Numbered from the stretch's first letter, positions 44,849 to 55,600 are shown. The stretch: DNA of 64,000 nucleotides from Flectobacillus major DSM 103 (GCF_000427405.1 NZ_KE386491.1:2897001-2961000), one strand, 5' to 3'. The notes: a model not told the origin generated them from the sequence alone. Translations and numbers: made by a program.

Positions 44849-46672
44849 TTGAAAACATATCTTCGCATTTTACAATATACTCAGTCTTTGAAAAAGTATA
44901 TTGTGCCTTATTTTATTTTATCGCTACTTGCGAGTTTATTCGGAATCCTCAACTTTACGTTATTGATTCCTTTGCTCAACGTGCTATTTAATCAGGTAGC
45001 ACCCAAGGCCGTTGAAATGCCCTCTTTTTCACTTACAGCCTCTTATTTCAGCCAATCGTTCAATTACTTTTTTTATGTAATGTTGCAGCAATATGGCCGT
45101 ATTGGGGCTTTACAATATGCCTGTGGAGCTATTATTGTATCGGTATTTTCGGCAAATGTATTTCGTTATTTTTCTCAAAGAATGCTCAAAACAGTCGAAG
45201 CCGAAACCATTGCATCACTCAGACAAGCTGTTTTTGAAAAAACGGTTAGCTTACATTTGGGTTTTTTCAACAACGAACGCAAAGGCAACTTGATGTCGCA
45301 CCTTACTACCGATATTCAAGAAATAGAAAATTCTATTGCTCGTGCTTTTACGGCTTCGCTCAAAGAGGTTTTTTCGTTGGTAATGTACTTTGTTTTTTTG
45401 TTTAGTTTGTCTGTAAAACTCACCCTATTTTCTATTCTTATTTTGCCTATTTCGGGCGGTGCTATTGCTACTATTACCCGACGGCTACGCCGAAAAGCTC
45501 AGGAAGTTCAAGAAAACTTGAGTAGTATTATTAGTACCCTCGACGAGATTTTTGGAGGAATGAGGGTTGTAAAAGCCTTTAATGCTGAAAAAACCATTAC
45601 CAAACAATTCGCACAACTCAACGATACGTACAAGCGGTCGGTATTACGAATGGTGTATCGTCAAGAAATGACATCTCCTACTTCCGAAACCCTTGGCGTT
45701 ATTGTCGTTGCTGGTATTTTGCTATATGGTGGCTCGTTGGTAATTAATCATGAGGGAGGCTTTGATGCTGCTACTTTTATAGGATATATTGCCCTTTTCT
45801 CGCAAGTTCAACGCCCAGCTAAGGTAATTGCCGATGCTTTTAGTGGTGTGCAACGAGGCGTGGCATCGGCCGAAAGAATTATCGAACTGATGGATACTCT
45901 GCCCACCATTCAAGATAAATCCAATGCTATTACACTTCCAGCTTTTGAAAAAGGTATTGAGTTTAAAAATGTAGGATTTAGTTATGATGGCGAAAAACAG
46001 ATTTTAAACAATGTTTCGTTTACGATTCCTAAAGGCAAAACTATTGCCTTGGTAGGTGAGTCGGGAGGAGGAAAATCTACTTTGGCCGACCTTGTTCCTC
46101 GTTTTTATGACCCTACACAAGGGCAGATTTTGTTGGATGGAATTGATTTAAGAGACATTTCGGCCGAATCGCTTCATAATCAAATGGGTATTGTAACTCA
46201 GGAATCTATTTTGTTTAACGATACCATCGAAAATAATATCGTATTTGGCAGTATTGCAACAGAAGCTCAAATTATTGAAGCGGCTACAATTGCCAATGCT
46301 CATCAGTTTATCAGCCAAACAGCCGAGGGTTATCAAACGGTTATTGGCGACCGAGGTAGCCGCCTTTCGGGTGGACAACGTCAACGCTTGAGTATAGCTA
46401 GAGCTGTATTGAAAAACCCTCCTATTTTGATTTTAGATGAAGCTACTTCGGCATTAGATACTGAGTCGGAAAAGTTGGTTCAGGAAGCCCTCACCAATTT
46501 GATGAAAAACCGTACTACGCTAGTAATTGCCCATCGCCTTAGTACAGTACAAAATGCCGATAGCATTATTGTTATTAGTAAAGGCCAAATTGTAGAACAA
46601 GGTACACACGAAGAGCTCCTCCAAATACCCAATGGCTATTATGCCAAACTTAGCAATATGCAAGGAAGCTAG
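44849..46672 (+). CDS. ABC exporter, fused permease and ATPase (MsbA-like)
   Basis: 607 residues, TTG start (MKTYLRILQYTQSLKKYIVPYF). The six-helix transmembrane domain spans about 1-330; the nucleotide-binding domain has Walker A GESGGGKST (about 403-411), the Q-loop in GIVTQESILF, signature LSGGQRQRLSIARA (about 506) and Walker B ILILDEATSALD (about 527). The permease resembles lipid A/lipid exporters of the MsbA type, a homodimer, but substrate specificity cannot be told. It might instead export a peptide or glycolipid. No accessory genes are adjacent. Confidence 0.92.
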   Translation: MKTYLRILQYTQSLKKYIVPYFILSLLASLFGILNFTLLIPLLNVLFNQVAPKAVEMPSFSLTASYFSQSFNYFFYVMLQQYGRIGALQYACGAIIVSVFSANVFRYFSQRMLKTVEAETIASLRQAVFEKTVSLHLGFFNNERKGNLMSHLTTDIQEIENSIARAFTASLKEVFSLVMYFVFLFSLSVKLTLFSILILPISGGAIATITRRLRRKAQEVQENLSSIISTLDEIFGGMRVVKAFNAEKTITKQFAQLNDTYKRSVLRMVYRQEMTSPTSETLGVIVVAGILLYGGSLVINHEGGFDAATFIGYIALFSQVQRPAKVIADAFSGVQRGVASAERIIELMDTLPTIQDKSNAITLPAFEKGIEFKNVGFSYDGEKQILNNVSFTIPKGKTIALVGESGGGKSTLADLVPRFYDPTQGQILLDGIDLRDISAESLHNQMGIVTQESILFNDTIENNIVFGSIATEAQIIEAATIANAHQFISQTAEGYQTVIGDRGSRLSGGQRQRLSIARAVLKNPPILILDEATSALDTESEKLVQEALTNLMKNRTTLVIAHRLSTVQNADSIIVISKGQIVEQGTHEELLQIPNGYYAKLSNMQGS

Positions 46673-46740
46673 ATAGCTGTAAATGAGCAAATTGAGAGTT
46701 ATTCGTCAGATTAAGCTCTTCATATAGAACACTCCTCAAC

Positions 46741-46802
46741 AAAGTGTATAAGTTAAAAGTGACAGGGTTTTAAAACCTCGTTACTTTTAACTTATATACT
46801 TT
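46741..46802. terminator. Bidirectional terminator between ABC exporter and GH127 genes
   Basis: Nearly perfect long stem: AAAGTGTATAAGTTAAAAGT with its complement ACTTTTAACTTATATACTTT (one extra base), plus GGGTTTT/AAAACC inside. It separates converging genes. Confidence 0.88.
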
Positions 46803-46829
46803 ACGAGATACAAAAATCTATGAGAAGCA

Positions 46830-48806
46830 TTAATTTTTCCCTAGCCAAACTGCCATCGGTTTAATATCTCTGTGTCCCCAAACTACATAAGGAACCATCT
46901 GAATAGGCACTTCTTGTTTTCCTTCGTTGGTATTTATCCAGCCTTTTCCTTTCAAAACGGTTACTCCGTTCAATAAATCTTTTTGATATTCTGCCGTCAA
47001 AGGTGCTTGTTCGTTCAAGGAAATGTCTAAAGCGTGATTGTTATTGTCTTGTGCTTCTACGCAAAATAACATTGGCCCTCTTTGAACAGCAACTTTATTT
47101 GTATTTGCTTTGATATTGGCATTACTTGTCAAAGTTTTGTTTTCCATCGGGAAACTGATACTTACTTTATCGCCACTTTTCCAAGCATGATTTATCAGTG
47201 CGTAGCCATTTTCTATTTTATAAGAAACCGCTTTCCCGTTTAATTTAATGATGGTTTTGGCAGATGAAGTAGCGTTGAAATAATATAAATCGCTAGGTAC
47301 GGCTTCGTTTTGCGACCATCCTGGAATACGAATACGCAAAGTAGCAGGCGTTAACTTTGACGTTTTAACCGATAAATTTACATCGCCACTCCAAGGATAA
47401 TTGGTCGTTTGGGTAAATTGAATGGTTTGATTTTTTACTGCTAAAGTAGCCTCTGAATTCATAAATAAGTTGACGAAAACGCTGTTATCTTTTACGGCAT
47501 ACACATAACCCGAAACCGAAGGCACAAATCTTGAAAGATTGGAAGGACAACATGAACAGTCAAACCATGGACTGCGACAAGTAGCTCCTTGATTGAATTT
47601 CTCTTTTCCATCAAATACAAGTGGATTTGGATAAAAGAATTTGTCCCCTTCTAAAGACAAACCCGACATCAAACCATTGTACAAAGTCCTTTCTAAAACG
47701 TCCATGTATTTAGATTCGCCATGCAATAAAAACATACGGTGATTCCAATAAACATTGGCAATAGCCGCACAGGTTTCTGCATAAGCGTCGTTTGGTAAAG
47801 CATAGGCAATATCAAAACCTTCGATACCATGTGCAGCACCCAAACCACCAGTCACATACATTTTTTTACTAACAATATCTTCCCAAAGTTTATCAATTGC
47901 CTTTAGGTACGCTTTATCGCCTGTAATAGCTGCAATATCAGCCATCGACGCATACATATAAACTGCACGCACAGAATGCCCTACGGCTTCGTCTTGCTGA
48001 GTTACAGGCAAGTGGTCTTGTGAATAAGCAGGACTATCGAAGTCGGTCTTTTTACCTGTAAGTGGCTGATGACCACGTCTTTCAAGCAATAGTTTTGCTA
48101 AGTCAAGGTACTTTTTATTATTGGTTACTCTGAATAATTTAATCAAACCCAACTCTATTTCCTGATGCCCCGAATAGCTTTGTAAACCCTTATTGAAACA
48201 TAAATCATAAATCAAATCAGCATTTTTAGTGGCAATATTCAAGAATGACTTTTTGCCCGTAGCAACATAATGGGCAACCGCCGCTTCGTACATGTGACCA
48301 GCGTCATAAAATTCGTGGCTCATTTTTTCACCCAAAAATCTACCTTTAGGGTCATAAGAACAACATTGGAATTTGTTGTAATCATTCGCTTTCAAGGTCC
48401 AAGCAGTGTACAAATAGCCATCATCTTCCTGAGCAGCAGCTATATACGAAATCACTTTGTCCAAATAAGCGTCTAATTTAGGATTACGCTCGTTCATCAA
48501 AGAGTATGAAGCCCCTTCGATGATTTTATAAACATCCGAATCATCAAAGCCAAAACTTCCTTTGAATTTTCCTTCTTGGAGTCCGCCAGCAAAAATAAAA
48601 TTATTGATTCTGCCTGTTTCCTCGCATTTCTGAAAAGCATAAGGAATCGTTTTGTTTTCAACGGTGTCCAAACGACTTTTCCAGAAACCGCCTGTTACTT
48701 TTACTTTGGTAAAATCAATCGGTTTGATGGGATAATCATAAGAAAGTTTTTGGGCATTGGCATAAAAAGCCAAAAGCCAACACGACATAATGAGTACTTT
48801 TTTCAT
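46830..48806 (-). CDS. GH127 beta-L-arabinofuranosidase (DUF1680)
   Basis: 658 residues with a signal peptide (about 1-18, LLAFYANAQ). The (alpha/alpha)6 barrel has the GH127 features: TGGFWKSRL, GLGAAHGIEGF with likely acid/base Glu329, ETC (Glu344 and Cys346) and FDCSCCPSNLSRF (Cys419, Cys420). By comparison with the Bifidobacterium enzyme HypBA1, these supply the zinc-bound cysteine nucleophile and its ligands. It releases beta-L-arabinofuranose, as found in plant hydroxyproline-rich glycoproteins, pectic side chains and some arabinans. Only 5 bases separate it from the upstream VCBS gene, so it is the last gene of the SusCD operon. Confidence 0.93.
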   Translation of the reverse strand: MKKVLIMSCWLLAFYANAQKLSYDYPIKPIDFTKVKVTGGFWKSRLDTVENKTIPYAFQKCEETGRINNFIFAGGLQEGKFKGSFGFDDSDVYKIIEGASYSLMNERNPKLDAYLDKVISYIAAAQEDDGYLYTAWTLKANDYNKFQCCSYDPKGRFLGEKMSHEFYDAGHMYEAAVAHYVATGKKSFLNIATKNADLIYDLCFNKGLQSYSGHQEIELGLIKLFRVTNNKKYLDLAKLLLERRGHQPLTGKKTDFDSPAYSQDHLPVTQQDEAVGHSVRAVYMYASMADIAAITGDKAYLKAIDKLWEDIVSKKMYVTGGLGAAHGIEGFDIAYALPNDAYAETCAAIANVYWNHRMFLLHGESKYMDVLERTLYNGLMSGLSLEGDKFFYPNPLVFDGKEKFNQGATCRSPWFDCSCCPSNLSRFVPSVSGYVYAVKDNSVFVNLFMNSEATLAVKNQTIQFTQTTNYPWSGDVNLSVKTSKLTPATLRIRIPGWSQNEAVPSDLYYFNATSSAKTIIKLNGKAVSYKIENGYALINHAWKSGDKVSISFPMENKTLTSNANIKANTNKVAVQRGPMLFCVEAQDNNNHALDISLNEQAPLTAEYQKDLLNGVTVLKGKGWINTNEGKQEVPIQMVPYVVWGHRDIKPMAVWLGKN

Positions 48807-48811
48807 AGTAT

Positions 48812-51800
48812 TTATTGTTGATTTTTAAAAAATTGAAATAATTGGATATGTTCGTTGTTATTGGCTATCAAAAGACAATCACGATTTCCAAGCCGAATAG
48901 TTTGAATATCACGTACTTCTTTTGAAATATTTAAGCCACTTTGATGAGCTGGAATATGATTAAAATTACCTTTTGAATTGCCTTCTGAATATGTACCAAC
49001 ACTTGCTTTCATCATGCCCAAATTGGGCTTGAATCCTGAGAAATTACCGCCAGAAACCAAATCAATGTTTCCATCTTGATTAAAATCTTTGGTACAAAAA
49101 GCGTAAATCGGTGCAAACTGAAACTGTTTCGGAAGTACTTTTATATGAAAATTACTTTGCCCGTCATTGATTAATTGTAGCGATTCAAACGTTTCTACTT
49201 GTTTAATCACTGCATTTTTTTTGAGTGCTTCTGGAAAAATATCTTTTAATTGGCTCACCGCAAAAAACTTATACTCATGAAAACGATTTTGAATCATGGG
49301 CATCTGCTTTTTGATTTCGTCCAAGCCTTCATAAAGTCTTTCTTTCCCATTTCTGAAATGGCAAATAATGGGGTCGGTAGAAAAACTATTGTCGAAATCT
49401 TTCACCATCAATGTCACAGGATTTTCTGTACTGGCTCTTAAATCTGAGTTAATACCTCGGTTTCCTGCCAAAATATCAAGGTCTCCATCATTGTCTAAAT
49501 CACAGGCTTTCAAACAATTCCACCAACCTGCTGTATGCTCAATAATTCTTTTTGAGAAAGTGCCGTTCGCTTCTCTTTTCAAAATAGTAATTGGCATCCA
49601 ATCTCCTGCCACGACCAACTCTTTACTTTTGGGCAACCATACCGCAGAAGTAACCATGCCTAAATTTTTGAAGATCGCTGTTTTTTCACTCTTGTCTAAA
49701 GTAAATTCTCCATTTCCTCGATTCATCAGCACATAACTATCTGCTGAAATACCATATTGTTTTACAATAGAACGCACTCCTACAAAAATATCCATTCGCT
49801 TATCCCCATCGAAATCTGCCGTCACCAAACAAGATTTATTACTCCAAAGTAAAGGCAATTCTTTGGGCGAACGACTAAAATTTCCTTTACCATCATTCAA
49901 GTATAATCTTAATGGCGTAAGGCTCGCCTCATTTGTTTGTCCTCCTGCACTGAGTATCAACAAGTCTAAATCGTTATCATTCTCAGCATCAAAAAATTGA
50001 ATATCAGCATCTTCGTATTGTTTATCTGCAATAAATGCCGGCTGATTACCCAGTACAAATTTTTCGTTTTTCTGTAGATACAAAACACCTGCTTGGTTCA
50101 TGGCTCCGCCTACAAAAAAGTCTTCTAAACCGTCGCCATTTACATCTGCCACTGCTACTTTCGGCCCTTGTGTTGAAAGCATTTGTGGCATTAAACGTTC
50201 ATTGGCAAAATCAGAATAGGGGTTTTCTTGATGAACAAACTTGAGATTACTTTGCTCAGTAATATCTTGCCAAAGTTTTTGTTTTGCTTTTTCTAGTAAA
50301 GGTTTTTCAGGAAAAGCATTCTTTTCAGAAAGGATAAGTAATTGATTGACAGGCACATTTTCCAATAGTTGTACTTTACCATTTGCCCAAGTTACTTTTA
50401 TTTCTTGAATCGTTTTAATTGCTCCTAAACCGAAATTCAAAATATAGTCCATCGAAGAAAGCCATCCACGAGTAGGCTGTAATTCCTGAACTATTATACC
50501 TTTTTGAGTGATTATTTCTACTTTTGCTCCAATACCAAAGGGATTTTTTCCTGCCCCTTTTAATTGAATTTTTAAGTAATGATTTTCTTCGGCATTCGAT
50601 ATGTTTTCATAGATAGAAGCCAAAGCATTGAGATTATTGATAACTAAATCTAAATCGCCATCGTTGTCTAAATCAGCATAAGCCGTTCCCATAGAATAAC
50701 CCACCGTTGAAAATCCCCAAGCTTGCGAAACGTCCTCAAATTGTAAATTACCCTGATTTCTATACGCAAAGTTATGTTCTGCTCCACTTGGCATCATTTG
50801 CGAGAGTTTCAAAGAAGAACTTTTCTTGACATTTTTCTGATAAGTATAATTGATATAATCTAAATCATTTGGGCGACGATAAATGCCGTTGGAAACAAAA
50901 ATATCCTTCAATCCATCATTATCTAAATCTGCCAAAAGTGTTGACCAACTCCAATCGGTAGCATCCACACCTGCCAATTGACCAATTTCTGAAAATTGGC
51001 AACCAATTTTTCCATCCAAATTTCCTTGATTCAATTGCAACATATTTCTTGGAAATTGTGCTTGATAACCAAAACTAAGTTTGAACTGAAAAATATCAAA
51101 AGGATCTGCTCCTGCCGATTGTTTTTTGACAATATCGTCGTCGGGCTTCATGTCTAAAGTCATAATATCCAACAAACCATCATTATTAATATCGGCAATG
51201 TCGCTTCCCATCGAAAAATTACTGGTGTAAGTCGTAGCTTCTTTACTTTTTTCTAAAAAAGTACCATCGCCCTGATTGAAATAGACATAATCGTTTTCAT
51301 GGAAATCATTAGAAACATAAATGTCAGCAAAGCCATTATTGTCTAAATCAGCGACACCCACCGCCAATCCATAACTAGTAGCCCAACCCCAAATTCCAGC
51401 TTTTTCGCTAACATCAACAAATTTTCCGTTATCATTTCTTAATAATTTATCCCCTGCCAAAGGGTCTCTTTTATTGCGAAGACTCGTGTTAAGATATACT
51501 TCTGGGCTATGAACCGAATGATTCAATTGATATAAATCTAAATCGCCGTCGTTGTCATAATCGAAAAAAGCCGCTTGCTGACAATAACCCACCAAATCAA
51601 GCTGATACTCTTTTGCTCTTTCTGTAAACGTAAGATTATGATTATTGATAAATAATAGATTTCTACCAGTAAAACCCTTATAACCAGACATTTGACTCAC
51701 ATAAATATCTAACCAACCATCATGATTAATATCCACCATTACCACACCAGTTGTCCAATAATTTTTACCTGAAAATCCTTTTACACCTGCTTTTTCGGTA

Positions 51801-52144
51801 ATATCTTCAAAGCTAATTTGTTCTTTTTCTTTACTTTGATTGAGGTACAAAGTATTGCCAGATTGATTAGCTGTAAAATACATATCGGGAAAACCATCAT
51901 TATTGATGTCGCCAACCGCCACGCCACCGCCATTATAGGCATATAAATATTCGTTGAGGTTTACTTCTTCCGTTTCCAAAAAGCGATTCACGAAGTCAAC
52001 TTTCGTATTTTTATTATCTAATAATTGAAACAAAGGTTTTTTATCAGAAGAGCAAGCAACAAACCAAAGCAGACAAAAAAAAGCTTGAACAACTCTTTTG
52101 AAGTATAAATCATTACAAATTCTATTTGCTTTTTTAAAATTCAT
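48812..52144 (-). CDS. FG-GAP/VCBS repeat and ASPIC/UnbV surface lipoprotein (third copy)
   Basis: 1,110 residues. Lipoprotein signal with Cys31 (LLWFVACSS). Two blocks of FG-GAP/VCBS-type beta-propeller repeats (about 50-500 and 630-1080) carry Asp-rich calcium loops such as DINNDGFPDMYF and DLDNDGDLDLVI. Between them is an ASPIC/UnbV domain (about 520-605; LKIQLKGAGKNPFGIGAKVEI, GLGAIKTIQEIKVTWANGK). Such CRTAC1-like proteins are regular members of glycan-uptake loci in Cytophagales, but their job is unknown; ligand binding or scaffolding at the surface is inference. Third of three paralogues in this operon; a palindromic element lies just upstream. Confidence 0.88.
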   Translation of the reverse strand: MNFKKANRICNDLYFKRVVQAFFCLLWFVACSSDKKPLFQLLDNKNTKVDFVNRFLETEEVNLNEYLYAYNGGGVAVGDINNDGFPDMYFTANQSGNTLYLNQSKEKEQISFEDITEKAGVKGFSGKNYWTTGVVMVDINHDGWLDIYVSQMSGYKGFTGRNLLFINNHNLTFTERAKEYQLDLVGYCQQAAFFDYDNDGDLDLYQLNHSVHSPEVYLNTSLRNKRDPLAGDKLLRNDNGKFVDVSEKAGIWGWATSYGLAVGVADLDNNGFADIYVSNDFHENDYVYFNQGDGTFLEKSKEATTYTSNFSMGSDIADINNDGLLDIMTLDMKPDDDIVKKQSAGADPFDIFQFKLSFGYQAQFPRNMLQLNQGNLDGKIGCQFSEIGQLAGVDATDWSWSTLLADLDNDGLKDIFVSNGIYRRPNDLDYINYTYQKNVKKSSSLKLSQMMPSGAEHNFAYRNQGNLQFEDVSQAWGFSTVGYSMGTAYADLDNDGDLDLVINNLNALASIYENISNAEENHYLKIQLKGAGKNPFGIGAKVEIITQKGIIVQELQPTRGWLSSMDYILNFGLGAIKTIQEIKVTWANGKVQLLENVPVNQLLILSEKNAFPEKPLLEKAKQKLWQDITEQSNLKFVHQENPYSDFANERLMPQMLSTQGPKVAVADVNGDGLEDFFVGGAMNQAGVLYLQKNEKFVLGNQPAFIADKQYEDADIQFFDAENDNDLDLLILSAGGQTNEASLTPLRLYLNDGKGNFSRSPKELPLLWSNKSCLVTADFDGDKRMDIFVGVRSIVKQYGISADSYVLMNRGNGEFTLDKSEKTAIFKNLGMVTSAVWLPKSKELVVAGDWMPITILKREANGTFSKRIIEHTAGWWNCLKACDLDNDGDLDILAGNRGINSDLRASTENPVTLMVKDFDNSFSTDPIICHFRNGKERLYEGLDEIKKQMPMIQNRFHEYKFFAVSQLKDIFPEALKKNAVIKQVETFESLQLINDGQSNFHIKVLPKQFQFAPIYAFCTKDFNQDGNIDLVSGGNFSGFKPNLGMMKASVGTYSEGNSKGNFNHIPAHQSGLNISKEVRDIQTIRLGNRDCLLIANNNEHIQLFQFFKNQQ

Positions 52145-52163
52145 TATTAAAAATTAGTTATCT

Positions 52164-52260
52164 AAAACCTCAGCCCCCAACCCCTCTCCTTCAGAGATGG
52201 GGCTTTAAGAATATCAAAAGTTCCCCTCTCTACAGGAGAGGGGTTAGGGGGTGAGGTTTT
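52164..52260. repeat. REP-like palindromic element between two VCBS genes
   Basis: Outer arms AAAACCTCA (52164-52172) and TGAGGTTTT (52252-52260), continuing inward as GCCCCCAACCCCTCTCC against GGAGAGGGGTTAGGGGG with few mismatches; the centre holds further CCCCTCTC-type hairpins. GC content far above its surroundings. The right arm overlaps the stop codon of the gene at 52259. Confidence 0.85.
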
Positions 52261-55200
52261 ACTTTTCATTACAAAAAACCTGAAACTTAGCCCCATTTTT
52301 AGCGACCATTAATACTTCTCTTTTGCCAACTTTCAAGGTTTTGAAATCTCGGATTTGTCCTTCTACATAAATACCAGACGATTTATTCGGCATGACAGAA
52401 AAAGTACCGTCGCCTTTGCCCAATAAGCAAAGCCCACGACCAGCATCGTATCTACCTACTTCTGGTTTGGCTTCGTAGAGATTTCCACCCACAATCAAAT
52501 CTGGAAATTCATCATGGTTTATGTCCGTAATATGAATGGCATAAATAGGAAAAAGCTGTGCTTGATATGGCAATTTTTGTATCCTAAATCCCTCCTTTTG
52601 TTGATTGATTAGTACGACACTTTCTAAAGTATTCACTTCCAATTTTGTTGCTTTTGACAACTGCTCATTCGTAAATAAATCATTGATTTTCTGATTCTTA
52701 TAGCTTTCATTTTTCAAGTACTTTGTCTTCAAATAAGGCAATTGGGCTGTGATATTTTGGTGTAAAACCAATGGGTAAGATACTTCTCCATTATAAGTAC
52801 ACAGAATTTGCTCAAAGAAACCATTGTTATCAAAATCACTGGCAAAAAGTTGAATAGGCTTTCGTTCGGAAGCTCTAAATCTGGAATTTAATCCATGATT
52901 CCCGAGTATCAAATCTTCATCGCCATCGTTATCCAAATCAGCCGATTGAATGGTATTCCACCAACCTTTTATATTGGACACGCCTAATTTTTCGGAAATA
53001 TCTTCAAATTTTCCATGCGAATTTTTGAAGATATGAATGCCCATCCATTCGCCGATAATTACCAAATCAAGCTGTTTATCTTTATCAACGTCAATCCATT
53101 TTGCATCACGAATCAACCCGATTTGATTTAAAGCAGGAGCAATTTTTGGCGTAATATTGCTAAAAACTCCTTTGCCATTATTTTGTAAAAAGTAGCCATT
53201 TTGTGGCAAACCATAATGTCGATTGGCGGCACGAATACCCACAAACAAATCAATATCGCCATCTTGGTCGAAATCAGCAGGCTTTATACAAGCTGAGTTT
53301 TCAAACTTAATTGTTGGTAAAAACTGGAATGATTTTGTAAAATTCCCTTTGCCATCATTAAAATACAATCGGTCGCTTAGTTCATTACTTTGCTCGCCTG
53401 CCTCACTCCCACCGCTTGCCACGTACAAATCCAAATCATGGTCTTGGTCGGCATCAAAGAAAACAGCATCTACATCTTCTGCATTTTTGTCTATTTCCCA
53501 AAGCTTTTGATTGGTCTGTACAAAACTGCCATCTGCTTTTTGTTGCAATAATTTAGCAGGAAAACCTTTCCCAGTACCTATAAAAACATCTTCCAAACCA
53601 TCGCCATTGACATCTGCTACTGCCAAATGTGGCCCTTCGGTCGAAAGCATTTGAAAGAGTAAAGGCACATCGTCAAAATCGCTATATGTATTTTCTTGAT
53701 GCGAAAAATCTTCTGAAAAATCCATAGAAATGTCTTTCCAGAAAGTACTATTTTGCTTGTTTGGTTCTGGTTTTTGCGGAACAGTTGAAGCTGTTTTTTC
53801 ATCAAAAACTAGGGTTTGGTTTACTTTCACTTGATACATTTTAGTAAACAAACCTCTTGGCCAACGAATCAGCAAGGAGTCAATTTTAGCATTTTTTCCC
53901 ACACCAATTTGTAAGATATTACTTACCGAAGATTGAAAACCACGAGACGGAATTTGCTCTACCATATACTGTTTTCCTGCCGAAAAGGCTATTACTTTTG
54001 CTCCAATCGCTGCGGTATTGGCATCTTTTCCGTTGAGTTGTATTTTCAGAAAATTGCCTTTTTCTGGCACTGTATTACTTTCATTTCTATACACAAAAGC
54101 AGGCATATTGACATTGTTTACGACTAAATCTAAATCGCCATCGTTGTCTAAATCGCCATAAGCCGAGCCATTTGAAAAACTGGGCTTATTCAGTCCCCAA
54201 GCTTTGGTTTTGTCTTCAAAAGCTAAATCTGCTTTACCTGCAAAAACATAGTTTTCAATGGGTTTCGACGGAATAATATCAATTAATTTCTTGTAATCCA
54301 CGCCATCTTTTGAGATAACAGTTTTGGCAAAAGCATCACTTGAAATGAATTTCAAATAATCTTGATTCAAAATATCTTTATAAATACCGTTACTCACATA
54401 AATATCTCGCCAACCGTCATTATCAAAATCTACCATCAAAGCACCCCAACTCCAGTCGGTCGCTTCTACGCCTGCAAATCTACCAATTTCACTAAATGAG
54501 CCTTTTGAAAGCTCGTTTGTTCCATTGTTGAGCTGCAACATATTGCGTGTAAATTGCTGATGATAGCCATACTTTTGGTTGTATTGATACTTATTCCAGT
54601 TCTCGAAAGTCATAGAAGTTTTCAGCCTTTCTTCGTCTTTGGGCAACATTTCTGTTACAAACAATTCGGGCAAAGCATCATGGTTTAAATCGGCGGCATC
54701 TGCACCCATACTTGCCTGAGAAATGGAAGGCATTTGCTGAGTAAGTTCTTCGGAAAAAGTACCATCGTGCTGATTGATGTAGAGATAATCTCGTTCAAAA
54801 AAATCGTTACAAACATACATATCCAACCAACCATCGTTATTGAAATCGGAAACAACCAAGCCCAAACCAAAGCCAATCGCACTGCCATAAATATGTGCTT
54901 CCTGACTAACGTCTTTAAATTTCCCGTCATCATTTCTGTACAATTTATCGCCTCCTAATTCATCTCTTGTATCTCTATCAATGGTTGCCAAATTGAATGA
55001 ACCTATCGGACGATAGGAATTATTCAGAATATATACATCCAAATCGCCATCTTGGTCATAGTCAAAAAAAGAAGCGTGCGTCGATAAACCCTTGTCTGCC
55101 AAGCCATATTCTTCGGCTTTTTCGCTAAAAGTACCGTTTTGATTATTGATAAAAAGTTCGTTTTGTTTGTCGTCGCCTTTTACATCGCCAGAATTACAGA

Positions 55201-55597
55201 CATAAATATCTAACCAACCATCGCCATTTATATCTGCCATCGTCACGCCAGTTGACCATGCTTTTGTGCCTTCTACGCCTGCTTTTTTAGCTATATCTTC
55301 AAATTTTCCATTGCCTTTGTTCAAGTATAATTTGTTTTTCCCCATGTTGGCAGTGAAATAAATATCTTGCCAACCATCGTTGTTGATGTCACCAATGGCT
55401 ACGCCACCGCCATTATAAAAATTTCGGTAAGTATAAATATTGAACTCTTTGGTGTCAGTCACGGTATTCTGAAAATCAATACCTGTTTCGGCGGCCGACA
55501 ATTCGGTAAACAAAGGTTTTTCACTTTGATTCCACTGACAAGCCCAACCAATAAATGATAGCATCAGAACCCCTATATTTCTTTTCAAACCTTGCAT
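52259..55597 (-). CDS. FG-GAP/VCBS repeat and ASPIC/UnbV surface lipoprotein (second copy)
   Basis: 1,112 residues. Lipoprotein signal with Cys20 (LSFIGWACQ). Architecture as in the other two: calcium-loop propeller repeats (about 40-490), ASPIC/UnbV domain (about 513-600; FLKIQLNGKDANTAAIGAKV), second propeller (about 625-1085) and a short C-terminal end. Closer in sequence to the copy at 56194-59559 (both have FQNTVTDTKEFNIYTYRNFYNGGGVA-like starts) than to the third. It starts 3 bases after the small lipoprotein gene ends, so the two are translated together. The stop codon lies in a REP-like palindrome. Confidence 0.88.
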   Translation of the reverse strand: MQGLKRNIGVLMLSFIGWACQWNQSEKPLFTELSAAETGIDFQNTVTDTKEFNIYTYRNFYNGGGVAIGDINNDGWQDIYFTANMGKNKLYLNKGNGKFEDIAKKAGVEGTKAWSTGVTMADINGDGWLDIYVCNSGDVKGDDKQNELFINNQNGTFSEKAEEYGLADKGLSTHASFFDYDQDGDLDVYILNNSYRPIGSFNLATIDRDTRDELGGDKLYRNDDGKFKDVSQEAHIYGSAIGFGLGLVVSDFNNDGWLDMYVCNDFFERDYLYINQHDGTFSEELTQQMPSISQASMGADAADLNHDALPELFVTEMLPKDEERLKTSMTFENWNKYQYNQKYGYHQQFTRNMLQLNNGTNELSKGSFSEIGRFAGVEATDWSWGALMVDFDNDGWRDIYVSNGIYKDILNQDYLKFISSDAFAKTVISKDGVDYKKLIDIIPSKPIENYVFAGKADLAFEDKTKAWGLNKPSFSNGSAYGDLDNDGDLDLVVNNVNMPAFVYRNESNTVPEKGNFLKIQLNGKDANTAAIGAKVIAFSAGKQYMVEQIPSRGFQSSVSNILQIGVGKNAKIDSLLIRWPRGLFTKMYQVKVNQTLVFDEKTASTVPQKPEPNKQNSTFWKDISMDFSEDFSHQENTYSDFDDVPLLFQMLSTEGPHLAVADVNGDGLEDVFIGTGKGFPAKLLQQKADGSFVQTNQKLWEIDKNAEDVDAVFFDADQDHDLDLYVASGGSEAGEQSNELSDRLYFNDGKGNFTKSFQFLPTIKFENSACIKPADFDQDGDIDLFVGIRAANRHYGLPQNGYFLQNNGKGVFSNITPKIAPALNQIGLIRDAKWIDVDKDKQLDLVIIGEWMGIHIFKNSHGKFEDISEKLGVSNIKGWWNTIQSADLDNDGDEDLILGNHGLNSRFRASERKPIQLFASDFDNNGFFEQILCTYNGEVSYPLVLHQNITAQLPYLKTKYLKNESYKNQKINDLFTNEQLSKATKLEVNTLESVVLINQQKEGFRIQKLPYQAQLFPIYAIHITDINHDEFPDLIVGGNLYEAKPEVGRYDAGRGLCLLGKGDGTFSVMPNKSSGIYVEGQIRDFKTLKVGKREVLMVAKNGAKFQVFCNEK

Positions 55598-55600
55598 AAA

